A DNA stretch of 7,724 nt from assembly GCA_046262355.1 (NCBI GenBank), contig JBHEMX010000021.1:1-7724 (forward strand), read 5' to 3'. The notes under the pieces are model-generated. The model made no database searches and had not been told where the DNA came from. It saw only the letters and a list, made by a program, of their open reading frames with translations. The position numbers and the translations under genes are program-made. The DNA comes from DATADD01 sp046262355. Its GTDB lineage: Bacteria > Actinomycetota > CADDZG01 > WHSQ01. Positions 1-6,438 of this stretch are shown here, in pieces (position 1 is the stretch's first letter; each line of letters begins with the position of its first letter).

Positions 1-438
1 CTCAACGAGGGCGCGGCCGGCGAGCACCCGCCGCGCGCGCTGTTCTGGGCCGGTGCGGTCGTCGGTTGGTCCGTCATGGCGTTCGGGGTCGGCGGCCTCT
101 TCGAGGACTCGGCGCGCACGCACCCCGGCCGATGGATCCGCTGGTTCCTCGGCGCTCTGCTGGTGCACGATCTCCTGCTGGTGCCCGCGGTCTTCGCGCT
201 CGGCGCACTGCTCACGCGCCTCGCCCCCTCGTGGCTACGCGCGCCCCTGCAGCGCGCGCTGATCGCGACGGGGATCGTGGCGCTGATCGCTTTTCCGTTC
301 GTAGGAGGGTTCGGACGCCGCAGCGACAACCCGTCGCTGCTGCCGAACAACTACGCGCTAGGACTGGTAATCACGCTCGCTGCGGTGTGGGCCGCGACCG
401 CGCTCGTCACCGCGGCGGCGCGCCGGCGCTGCGCCTGA
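1..438 (+). CDS. Conserved hypothetical integral membrane protein, 5' end cut by the window edge
   Basis: The reading frame is open from the first base to a TGA at 436-438 and gives 145 visible residues. I see four hydrophobic segments, at about visible residues 14-34, 48-70, 86-103 and 118-139, and a short basic tail (RRRCA). The first ATG inside the window (76-78) would cut through the first membrane segment, so the true start is almost certainly upstream of position 1, probably only slightly. Conserved-looking elements are PPRALFWAG before segment 1, a HDLLLVP stretch in segment 2, and GFGRRSDNPSLLPNNY between segments 3 and 4. This pattern resembles small four-helix membrane proteins of unknown function common in actinobacteria, but that is recollection and was not checked. 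No catalytic motif is visible and I assign no function. It faces the nuo operon tail to tail, so a role in complex I is not implied. Confidence 0.72.
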   Translation, partial: LNEGAAGEHPPRALFWAGAVVGWSVMAFGVGGLFEDSARTHPGRWIRWFLGALLVHDLLLVPAVFALGALLTRLAPSWLRAPLQRALIATGIVALIAFPFVGGFGRRSDNPSLLPNNYALGLVITLAAVWAATALVTAAARRRCA

Positions 439-492
439 CTGCCCGAGTACGAAACGTGGTCACCGTACGAGTTCCCCGGTACAAGGAGCGCC

Positions 493-1998
493 TCAGCCCG
501 CGGCGAAGAAGAACGTCGCCTTCTGCGCGATGTCGATCAGCGGTCCCCAGTACAGCCCCAGGACAACCGTGGCGATAGCAGCCACGGCCACGACGCCGTA
601 GGCGAGCGAGCCTCCTCGCACCGGCTTCACACCCTCCTCGGGCTCCTGCATGTACATCACGACGAGGACACGAAGATAGAAGAACGCTGCGATGGCGCTC
701 GTGACCGCGCCGACGACGACTACCCACGAGTATCCGGCGTCTATCGCGGGGCCGAAGACGACGAGCTTGCCGACGAACCCCGACGTCAACGGCACGCCTG
801 CGAGCGAAAGGAGGAACAGCATCAGGGCGCTTGCGAGCATCGGAGACTCGTAGAAGAGGCCGCGATAGTCGCTGAGACGCACGCGCCTCTCGTCCGTGCC
901 CGCCATCACGCTCACGACGGCGAACGCGCCGAGAACCGCGATGCCGTAGGTCGCGAGGTAGAACAGGGAGCCCGATACCCCGTCGTCGTTGGCGGCAATG
1001 ACGCCGATGAGCACGAAGCCGGCATGAGCGATCGACGAGTAGGCAAGAAGGCGCTTCACGTCCTCCTGGACCACGGCGAGCACGGAGCCGACCACCATCG
1101 TGACGACCGCCATGCCGATGACGAGCGGGCGCCAGTCCCACCGCAGCGAGAACAGCGTCGCGTCGAGTAGGCGCAGCAGCGCCGCGAAGCCGGCCAGCTT
1201 CGAGCTCGCCGCCATGAATCCGGTGACGGGCGACGGCGCCCCCTGGTACGCATCGGGCGTCCAGGCATGGAACGGGACGGCCGCGACCTTGAAGCCGAGG
1301 CCGACGATCAACAGTCCGGTTGCGAGCACCAGAAGCCCGACCCCGTCGGCGGGAGCCGTCCTGAGGTGGTCGACGATGCCCGCTACGTCGCCGGCAGCCG
1401 CTCCTCCATAGAGGTTCGTACCGCCCACGGCGCCGTAGGCGAGCGCTATGCCGAGCAGGAAGAAAGCCGAGGAGAACGAGCCGAGCAGGAAGTACTTGAG
1501 CGCCGACTCCTGACCCTCGAGCGAGCGCCGTCGGAAGGCGACCAAGACGTAGAGGGCGATCGAGAATGTCTCGAGCGCAAGGAAGATGACGATGAGGTCG
1601 GCGGCGTCGGCCATGAACATCATCCCGGCGACCGCGAACAGCACGAGTGCGTAGAACTCGGATTCCTCCGTCCCGGCGCGCCGGAAGTAATCGTGTCCGA
1701 GCCACACGGTCAGGAGGCCGAACACCGCGAGCGTGACCTTGACGAAGATGGCGAAACCGTCGAACGCGACCATGCCGCCGAGCTGCAGCTCGCTGCCCTG
1801 ATCGGCTACGTGCTGCCACCCGATAACCGCGAAGGCGATCGCCACCACGAAACCGACCGACGCCGCGTACGGTAGGAGCGCCCTGGTGACGCGACGCCCG
1901 ACCAGAGCGTCGATCACGAGCAGAGCCAGTCCGGCCACGAGCAGAGCCAGCTCGGGCGCGATACCCGAGAGCTGAACCTCCGGTGGCTGAAACGGCAT
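493..1998 (-). CDS. nuoN: NADH-quinone oxidoreductase subunit N (antiporter-like membrane subunit)
   Basis: This 501-residue protein is an antiporter-like subunit of the complex I membrane arm and is expected to form one proton channel. It is hydrophobic throughout, consistent with about 14 membrane helices, and has the usual NuoN length. Channel residues visible by family pattern are Glu143 in the ALETFSIALYVL helix, Lys168 in ESALKYFLLGSF, Lys237 in GFKVAAVPFHAWTPDAYQG, Lys267 in AASSKLAG and Lys411 in GFVGKLVVF. The motif DVKRLLAYSSIAHAGF (313-328) is typical of the Proton_antipo_M domain. The spacing and the Lys in the GFVGK helix favour NuoN over NuoM, which has Glu there, and it is the last gene in the standard order. 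The ATG start at 1996-1998 follows an AGGGAG Shine-Dalgarno sequence at 2004-2009 that overlaps the nuoM stop. The gene ends the operon in this window. All expected key residues are present. Confidence 0.97.
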   Translation of the reverse strand: MPFQPPEVQLSGIAPELALLVAGLALLVIDALVGRRVTRALLPYAASVGFVVAIAFAVIGWQHVADQGSELQLGGMVAFDGFAIFVKVTLAVFGLLTVWLGHDYFRRAGTEESEFYALVLFAVAGMMFMADAADLIVIFLALETFSIALYVLVAFRRRSLEGQESALKYFLLGSFSSAFFLLGIALAYGAVGGTNLYGGAAAGDVAGIVDHLRTAPADGVGLLVLATGLLIVGLGFKVAAVPFHAWTPDAYQGAPSPVTGFMAASSKLAGFAALLRLLDATLFSLRWDWRPLVIGMAVVTMVVGSVLAVVQEDVKRLLAYSSIAHAGFVLIGVIAANDDGVSGSLFYLATYGIAVLGAFAVVSVMAGTDERRVRLSDYRGLFYESPMLASALMLFLLSLAGVPLTSGFVGKLVVFGPAIDAGYSWVVVVGAVTSAIAAFFYLRVLVVMYMQEPEEGVKPVRGGSLAYGVVAVAAIATVVLGLYWGPLIDIAQKATFFFAAG

Positions 1999-2003
1999 CC
2001 CGG

Positions 2004-2009
2004 CTCCCT
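2004..2009 (-). promoter_or_regulatory. Ribosome binding site of nuoN overlapping the nuoM stop codon
   Basis: On the minus strand AGGGAG lies 5 bases before the nuoN ATG. Its first two bases are the last two of the nuoM TAG stop codon, 2008-2010. A ribosome ending nuoM would therefore sit on the nuoN initiation region, which suggests translational coupling. The coupling itself is inferred. Confidence 0.7.
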
Positions 2010-3522
2010 ACGGTGCCCCGGCGACGCCGTCGGCCTCCGGAAGCACCGAGGAGTTCTGTAGCTGCGTCACGACTCGCTGCGCGGATGGCTCTATGCGCTC
2101 GAGGAACGGCTTCGGGTAGACACCGATAAACGTGATCAGCGCAACCAACGGCGCAAGCATCGCTATCTCCCTCCACCGCAGGTCTGCCATGTCTCGGTTG
2201 ACGACGTCCGTCACCTCGCCGTGGAAGACGCGCTGATATGCCCACAGCAGGTAGATCGCGGCGAGCACGATACCGAACGCGGCCGGCACCACCCACCAGC
2301 GGTAGCTCAGGAACGTCCCGAGCAGCACGAGGAACTCACCGACGAAGCCGTTCAATCCGGGCAGCCCGAGTGAGGACAGCACGACGAACAGGAACACCCC
2401 CGCAAGCACCGGCACGGTCGCCGCAAGCCCGCCGAAGTCCGCGATCAGGCGCGTGTGGCGGCGCTCGTACAACGCCCCCACGAGCATGAACAGGGCTCCG
2501 GTGGAGAGTCCGTGATTGAGCATCTGGAGGATCCCGCCGCTCATGCCCTGGATCGTTCCGACGAAGATGCCGAGCACGACGAAGCCGAGATGCGCTACCG
2601 ATGAGTACGCGACGAGGCGCTTGAGGTCCTTCTGCACGATCGCGACGAGCGCGCCGTAGATGATCCCGACCATCGCCAGCGTCATGATCAGGGGGACGAG
2701 CTCGCGCGCCGCGTCCGGGAACAGAGGGATGGCGAAGCGTATGAGCCCGTACGCACCAAGCTTGAGCAATACCGCCGCGAGCAGTACCGAGCCCGCGGTC
2801 GGAGCCTCGGTGTGGGCATCGGGAAGCCATGTATGCAGCGGGACGAGCGGCACCTTCACGGCGAACGATGCGAAGAAGGCGAGGAACAGCAGCCTCTGAG
2901 TCTCGATGGGCAAGGGGGTGCCGAGAAGCGCGCTGTAGCTGAAGGTCGGGTCGCCTTGAGCGGCGAAGTACATGAAGATGATCGCAACCAGCATCAGCAG
3001 CGAACCGGCAAGCGTGAACAGGAAGAACTTCATGGCCGCATAGATCCGCCGGCCGTATCCCCACACGCCGATGATGAAGTACATCGGCACGAGCGATGCC
3101 TCCCAGAAGAGATAGAACAGGAAGAGGTCGAGGGCGATGAAGACCCCCAGCAGTCCCGTTTCGAGGGCGAGCAGGAACACGAAGTATGGCTTCGCCCGGG
3201 TCGTGACGCTCCACGATGCCAGGACGGCGAGCGGCATGAGGAAAGTCGACAGCATGACCATCCAGAGACTGACCCCGTCGAGACCCGTCAGGTAGGAGAT
3301 GCCCCACTCGGGAACCCACTCCGCCGACGTCCGCATCTGGAAACCGGCGACCCCGGACTCGAAGTTAGCGAGCACGCCGAGAGACAGCGCGAAGGTCCCG
3401 AGGGTGACCGCCAGCGCCACCGCCCGCAGCAGCCACACGTTGTCGCGCGGAAGGAGGCCGACGACCACAGCGCCGATCAGCGGGGTGAACAGCACGAGGT
3501 TGAGGAGCTGTGAGCCGCTCAT
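2008..3522 (-). CDS. nuoM: NADH-quinone oxidoreductase subunit M (antiporter-like membrane subunit)
   Basis: From the preferred start the protein has 504 residues, normal for NuoM, and about 14 hydrophobic helices. It is the middle antiporter-like subunit of the complex I membrane arm. Family channel residues are visible: Glu141 in LFWEASLVPMYFIIG, Lys223 in FAVKVPLVPLHTWLPDAHTEAP, Lys254 in LLKLGAYGL and Glu396 in NGFVGEFLVL. The last is Glu in NuoM where NuoL and NuoN have Lys, which fixes the paralogue. KDLKRLVAYSSVAHLGFV (298-315) is the usual helix motif. The frame can be extended to an ATG at 3553-3555, adding 11 polar residues (MRHPLDEAGGD). I prefer the ATG at 3520-3522 because the N-terminus then matches the family (short leader, then a hydrophobic helix ending GLLP) and because the upper ATG lies inside a predicted RNA stem. 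The Shine-Dalgarno sequence is modest: GAGG about 11 bases upstream, with GGCGG-type stretches closer. The start choice is moderately sure and the identity is firm. Confidence 0.97.
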   Translation of the reverse strand: MSGSQLLNLVLFTPLIGAVVVGLLPRDNVWLLRAVALAVTLGTFALSLGVLANFESGVAGFQMRTSAEWVPEWGISYLTGLDGVSLWMVMLSTFLMPLAVLASWSVTTRAKPYFVFLLALETGLLGVFIALDLFLFYLFWEASLVPMYFIIGVWGYGRRIYAAMKFFLFTLAGSLLMLVAIIFMYFAAQGDPTFSYSALLGTPLPIETQRLLFLAFFASFAVKVPLVPLHTWLPDAHTEAPTAGSVLLAAVLLKLGAYGLIRFAIPLFPDAARELVPLIMTLAMVGIIYGALVAIVQKDLKRLVAYSSVAHLGFVVLGIFVGTIQGMSGGILQMLNHGLSTGALFMLVGALYERRHTRLIADFGGLAATVPVLAGVFLFVVLSSLGLPGLNGFVGEFLVLLGTFLSYRWWVVPAAFGIVLAAIYLLWAYQRVFHGEVTDVVNRDMADLRWREIAMLAPLVALITFIGVYPKPFLERIEPSAQRVVTQLQNSSVLPEADGVAGAP

Positions 3523-3538
3523 GTCGCCGCCCGCCTCG

Positions 3539-3585
3539 TCGAGTGGGTGCCGCATCCCGCATACGGCAACCTCTCACCCACTCGA
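3539..3585 (-). promoter_or_regulatory. Bulged hairpin in the nuoL-nuoM gap, just upstream of nuoM
   Basis: Read on the minus strand, the nuo mRNA can form a 10-bp perfect stem from UCGAGUGGGU (3585-3576) and ACCCACUCGA (3548-3539). It is followed on the 5' side only by an 8-base bulge GAGAGGUU. Stacked on this is a 7-bp stem from GCCGUAU (3567-3561) and AUGCGGC (3555-3549), with loop GCGGG. The only imperfect pair in the upper stem is G-U in the nuo mRNA and would be a C-A mismatch in an RNA from the other strand, so the structure fits the nuo transcript. There is no U tract after it, so it is not a normal intrinsic terminator. It ends 16 bases before the preferred nuoM ATG. It could be an mRNA processing or stabilising element, or a translational control hairpin. 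Function is unknown. Confidence 0.55.
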
Positions 3586-3596
3586 GACCCCCACCA

Positions 3597-5492
3597 TCAG
3601 AACGCAACCTTCAAGACGAGGAGCGAGAAGATGATGACCACTCCCAACAGGAACGTCGCTCCGTAGTTGCGGACATAGCCTGTTTGCACGTGCCTCAGCC
3701 CCTCCGCCAATCCCGCTATGGATCGTCCCGTCCCGTTGACCGCACCGTCCACGACGCGGGCATCGATCGAATAGGCAGAAAAGTTCGCAAGCTCCTTGCC
3801 CGGCAGCACGATGGTGCGCCCGTATATCTCGTCGACGTAGAACTTGTTGCGCGCCGCGGCGACCAGCGCCGCCAGGGGGGCCAGGACGGCGCGCCGCCGA
3901 GCCGCGGCGCCGGAGGCGACGTACAAGGCCCATCCGAGAGCGATGCCGGCGAGGCCGGCGAGCAGCGCGAGCGCACCGAGAGCCCAGGGCAGAAGCCCAC
4001 GAGGGACCTCGGAATGTCCGACGACGGGCTCGAGGAAGTGCTCGAGGGTCAACGCGCCGGGCAGGTTGATGATGCCGCCGAGGACCGATAGCACGCCGAG
4101 CGGGATGAGCGCCGCCGCCATCGTCGGCGGCGCGTCGTGTGCGTGCGTCCCCTCGGGCGCCTCGAGGGGGCCCTCGAAGACCCTCAGATAGAGCCGCGAC
4201 ATGTAGAAGGCGGTGCCGGCGGCGGTGCCGACGCCGAGGGCCCACAGCGGATAGGCGCCGTCGGCCCACGCCGAGGCGAGGATCGCGTCCTTGGAGAAGA
4301 AGCCTGAGAAAGGGATGATCCCCGAGATCGCGAGCCATCCGACCAGGAACGTCGTGCCCGTGATCGGCATGACCTTGCGCAGTCCGCCCATCTTGCGCAT
4401 GTCCACCTCGCCGTTCAGCGCGTGCATGACTGCGCCCGCTCCCAAGAACATCAACGCCTTGAAGAACGCATGCGTGACGAGGTGAAACATCGCCACGGAG
4501 TATGCGCCGACGCCCGCCGCGAGGAACATGTAGCCGAGCTGCGAGATGGTGGAGTACGCAAGCACGCGCTTGATGTCGAACTCGGTGCATGCCATCAGCG
4601 CCGCCCACAGAGCCGTGAGTCCCCCGATCCATGCAACGACCGTGAGCGAGGGCCCGGCCGACGCCTCGAACACCGGACTGAGCCGCACCACCATGTAGAC
4701 GCCGGCCGTGACCATCGTGGCCGCGTGGATCAGCGCCGAGACGGGGGTGGGCCCCTCCATCGCGTCGGGGAGCCACACGTAGAGAGGGATCTGCGCGCTC
4801 TTGCCGGTCGCTCCCGCGAACAGAAGGAGCGATGCGGTCGTCGCTATGCCCGCGCTCATGTCGTCCGCGGCGCCGTTGATCTGTCCCACCGCAAGGCTTC
4901 CTACCGTCGCGGTCAGCAAGAAGATCCCCAGGAGGAAGGCGAAGTCGCCGATGCGGTTCACGATGAAAGCCTTCTTCGCCGCGTTGGCGGCCGCAGGCGT
5001 CTCGAACCAGAACCCCACCAGGAGATAGGAGCAGAGCCCGACCGCCTCCCAGCCGACGAAGAGAAGCAAGACGTTGTCGGCGAGGACGAGCAGCAGCATG
5101 GATGCGGCGAAGAGATTGAGATAAGAGAAGAAACGTGCGAAGCGAGGGTCGCCGTGCATGTATCCGATCGAATAGACATGGATCAGCGTCCCCACTCCCG
5201 TAACGACAAGCACCATGACCAGGGAGAGCTGGTCCACGAGCAGCTCCGCGGCAACGCTGAAGTCGCCCGACGATATCCATTCGAAGATCCGAACCGTCGT
5301 GGCGCGCTCTTCGGCATCGAGCGCCAGCAGGCGGAAGAAGCTGATCGCGCCGAGGACGAAGGCGAGCCCGATGGTCCCGGTCGCGAGAGGGCCCGCGGCG
5401 CGCCCGATGGTCCGGCCGAAGAACAGCAGCACGACCGCCCCCAGCAGCGGCAGCCCCACGATGTACGGCGCCAGCGTCGCAGGCTCAGACAA
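3597..5492 (-). CDS. nuoL: NADH-quinone oxidoreductase subunit L (distal antiporter-like membrane subunit)
   Basis: This 631-residue membrane protein has the length typical of NuoL, longer than M and N because of the C-terminal extension that forms the lateral helix and a final membrane helix (about residues 612-630). It is the distal proton-channel subunit of complex I. Family residues visible are Glu149 in VGWEAVGLCSYLLVGFW, Asp183 in VNRIGDFAFLLG, Lys231 in ATGKSAQIPLYVWLPDAMEG, His256 in SALIHAATMV, Lys345 in THAFFKALMFLG and Lys401 in GFFSKDAIL. The motif NKFYVDEIYG (549-558) precedes the lateral-helix region and is characteristic of NuoL. The start is a TTG at 5490-5492, only 6 bases after the nuoK stop. 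The ribosome site is weak (GGTGAG overlapping the nuoK stop), so initiation probably depends on ribosomes finishing nuoK. No ATG in frame would keep the first helix. No sign of damage. Confidence 0.97.
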   Translation of the reverse strand: MSEPATLAPYIVGLPLLGAVVLLFFGRTIGRAAGPLATGTIGLAFVLGAISFFRLLALDAEERATTVRIFEWISSGDFSVAAELLVDQLSLVMVLVVTGVGTLIHVYSIGYMHGDPRFARFFSYLNLFAASMLLLVLADNVLLLFVGWEAVGLCSYLLVGFWFETPAAANAAKKAFIVNRIGDFAFLLGIFLLTATVGSLAVGQINGAADDMSAGIATTASLLLFAGATGKSAQIPLYVWLPDAMEGPTPVSALIHAATMVTAGVYMVVRLSPVFEASAGPSLTVVAWIGGLTALWAALMACTEFDIKRVLAYSTISQLGYMFLAAGVGAYSVAMFHLVTHAFFKALMFLGAGAVMHALNGEVDMRKMGGLRKVMPITGTTFLVGWLAISGIIPFSGFFSKDAILASAWADGAYPLWALGVGTAAGTAFYMSRLYLRVFEGPLEAPEGTHAHDAPPTMAAALIPLGVLSVLGGIINLPGALTLEHFLEPVVGHSEVPRGLLPWALGALALLAGLAGIALGWALYVASGAAARRRAVLAPLAALVAAARNKFYVDEIYGRTIVLPGKELANFSAYSIDARVVDGAVNGTGRSIAGLAEGLRHVQTGYVRNYGATFLLGVVIIFSLLVLKVAF

Positions 5493-5498
5493 CAGATC

Positions 5499-5804
5499 TC
5501 ACCACTTGAGGAGGCTCACGCCGTCGACGTTGGTCGAGCTTCTGCTGCGCGCGATCATCAGGATGATCGCGAGTCCGACAACGACCTCGGCCGCCGCTAC
5601 GACCAGAACGAAGAACACGAGCACGTGCCCGTTGAGGTTGCCGTGCACGCGCGCGAACGTGACGAAGACGAGATTCACCGCGTTCAGCATCAGCTCGATG
5701 AACATGAAGATCACGATCGCGTTGCGCCGCACGAGCGCGCCGACCGCTCCTATGGTGAACATCAATCCGGCGAGCGCGAGATAGAAGCCGGGAGCAACGC
5801 TCAT
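5499..5804 (-). CDS. nuoK: NADH-quinone oxidoreductase subunit K
   Basis: This 101-residue protein with three hydrophobic helices matches NuoK in length and sequence. NuoK lies between NuoJ and the antiporter-like subunits and carries two buried glutamates of the hydrophilic axis. Here they are Glu37 in IFMFIELMLNAVNLVF and Glu73 in VVAAAEVVVGLAI. The frame stays open well upstream (to about 6038), but that extension is arginine/serine-rich, overlaps nuoJ in another frame and is not NuoK-like, so the ATG at 5802-5804 is the start. An AAGGAG sequence lies at 5817-5822, with a rather long 12-base spacing. The upstream gap also contains a minicistron whose TGA stop overlaps this ATG (ATGA), which may help initiation. 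The stop (5499-5501) is followed after 6 bases by the nuoL TTG. Confidence 0.97.
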   Translation of the reverse strand: MSVAPGFYLALAGLMFTIGAVGALVRRNAIVIFMFIELMLNAVNLVFVTFARVHGNLNGHVLVFFVLVVAAAEVVVGLAIILMIARSRSSTNVDGVSLLKW

Positions 5805-5860
5805 GCGGTGCTGCCGCTCCTTCGCGGCCGAGTGCCGCAAGCGTCCAGCCGACGGCTCAT
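5801..5860 (-). other. Possible 19-residue minicistron bridging nuoJ and nuoK
   Basis: On the minus strand an ATG at 5858-5860 overlaps the nuoJ stop as ATGA. It opens a frame of 19 codons (MSRRLDACGTRPRRSGSTA) that ends in a TGA overlapping the nuoK ATG, again as ATGA. A strong Shine-Dalgarno sequence, AGGAGGAGG (5865-5873), stands 4 bases before its ATG. The peptide is basic and resembles nothing I know. If translated, its main role could be to carry ribosomes from nuoJ to nuoK (coupling). It could also be chance in GC-rich DNA, with AGGAGG arising from the GAG GAG codons at the end of nuoJ. Not established as a gene. Confidence 0.3.
5817..5822 (-). promoter_or_regulatory. Ribosome binding site of nuoK
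   Basis: AAGGAG on the minus strand is the only good Shine-Dalgarno match before the nuoK ATG. The spacing of 12 bases is longer than the usual 5 to 9, so it may act weakly or together with coupling from the minicistron that ends on the nuoK start codon. Confidence 0.5.
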
Positions 5861-6438
5861 GCCGCCTCCTCCTGAAGTCCGTCGTCGGCCGCCGCCACCG
5901 TCGAGACCGTGCCGATCCGGCGCGCCAGGGCCATGACGCCCACGATCGCCACCACGAGGAGGACAGACGTCGCCTCGAAGGGAAGCAGGTAGTCGCCAAA
6001 GAGCACACGGGCGATCGCCTTGACGTTGCCCGGATCACGATTGATCTCGGTCAGCGCCTCGGAGCCTCCCTGTGCGCCGCCGATCGCGAGATCGACCCCG
6101 CGATAGGCGACGTAGAGGATCTCCGCTGCGAGCAGAGCGCCGAGCCCGACGGCCAGCGGACGCTGACCCGGAAGAGGCTCGTTGAGCATCTCCCGGCGAT
6201 CGATGCCGAGCAGCATGAGCACGAACAGGAACAGCACCATGATCGCTCCGGCGTAGAGGATGATCTGGATCGCGGCAACGAAGAAGGCCCCTTGCAGCAG
6301 GAACGCGACCGCGAGCGCCACCTGGGACGCCACCAGGAACAGCGCCGTGTGGACGGCGTTGGGAGTGAACAGCATCGCGATCGACGACCCGAGAGCGACG
6401 ACGAACACGGCTCCGAAGATGAGCTGCTCGAGCGTCAC
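5857..6438 (-). CDS. nuoJ: NADH-quinone oxidoreductase subunit J
   Basis: This 193-residue protein has five hydrophobic helices, as expected for NuoJ, a core membrane subunit next to NuoH and NuoK. The third helix carries the family hallmark IQIILYAGAIMVLFLFVLML (57-76), with Tyr62 at the conserved tyrosine of the pi-bulge. Where E. coli NuoJ has a glutamate just before this helix motif (ALEII), this protein has Gln58, a natural variant. The N-terminus MTLEQLIFGAVFVVAL and the later helix LPFEATSVLLVVAIVGVMAL (153-172) also fit the family. Residues 95-140 form the variable region between helices 3 and 5. The start is GTG at 6436-6438 with a strong GGAGG 7 bases upstream; it overlaps the nuoI stop by four bases (GTGA). 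The stop overlaps the ATG of the small frame leading to nuoK. Confidence 0.96.
   Translation of the reverse strand: MTLEQLIFGAVFVVALGSSIAMLFTPNAVHTALFLVASQVALAVAFLLQGAFFVAAIQIILYAGAIMVLFLFVLMLLGIDRREMLNEPLPGQRPLAVGLGALLAAEILYVAYRGVDLAIGGAQGGSEALTEINRDPGNVKAIARVLFGDYLLPFEATSVLLVVAIVGVMALARRIGTVSTVAAADDGLQEEAA

Noticed and set aside
2011..2045. GC-rich inverted sequences near the end of nuoM (CGGCG/CGCCG types)
   Set aside because: Short palindromes of this kind are frequent throughout this GC-rich coding sequence; these have loops of about one base or no stacking, so I do not call a structure.
407..2296. 629-residue open frame on the minus strand in another frame over nuoN and the end of nuoM
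   Set aside because: Arg/Gly/Ala-rich low-complexity composition with no family motif; the overlapping frame encodes complete NuoN and NuoM with all key residues. The same applies to the 3574-5280 frame over nuoL and the 2336-3319 frame over nuoM.
3523..3555. 11-residue extension of nuoM to the ATG at 3553-3555
   Set aside because: The extra residues are polar and unlike NuoM N-termini, the GAGAGG before it is 14 bases away, and the ATG is inside a predicted stem. It is not excluded: N-terminal data would decide.
4422..5936. 504-residue open frame on the plus strand opposite nuoL, nuoK and the 3' end of nuoJ
   Set aside because: It is the antisense of clear nuo genes and is extremely rich in Arg, Asp, Glu, His and Gln, the expected mirror of hydrophobic codons in GC-rich DNA. 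It shows no domain or plausible ribosome site.
5805..6038. N-terminal extension of the nuoK frame up to about 6038
   Set aside because: The extra 78 residues are Arg/Ser-rich, overlap nuoJ in another frame, and NuoK proteins are about 100 residues long; the ATG at 5802-5804 gives exactly 101.
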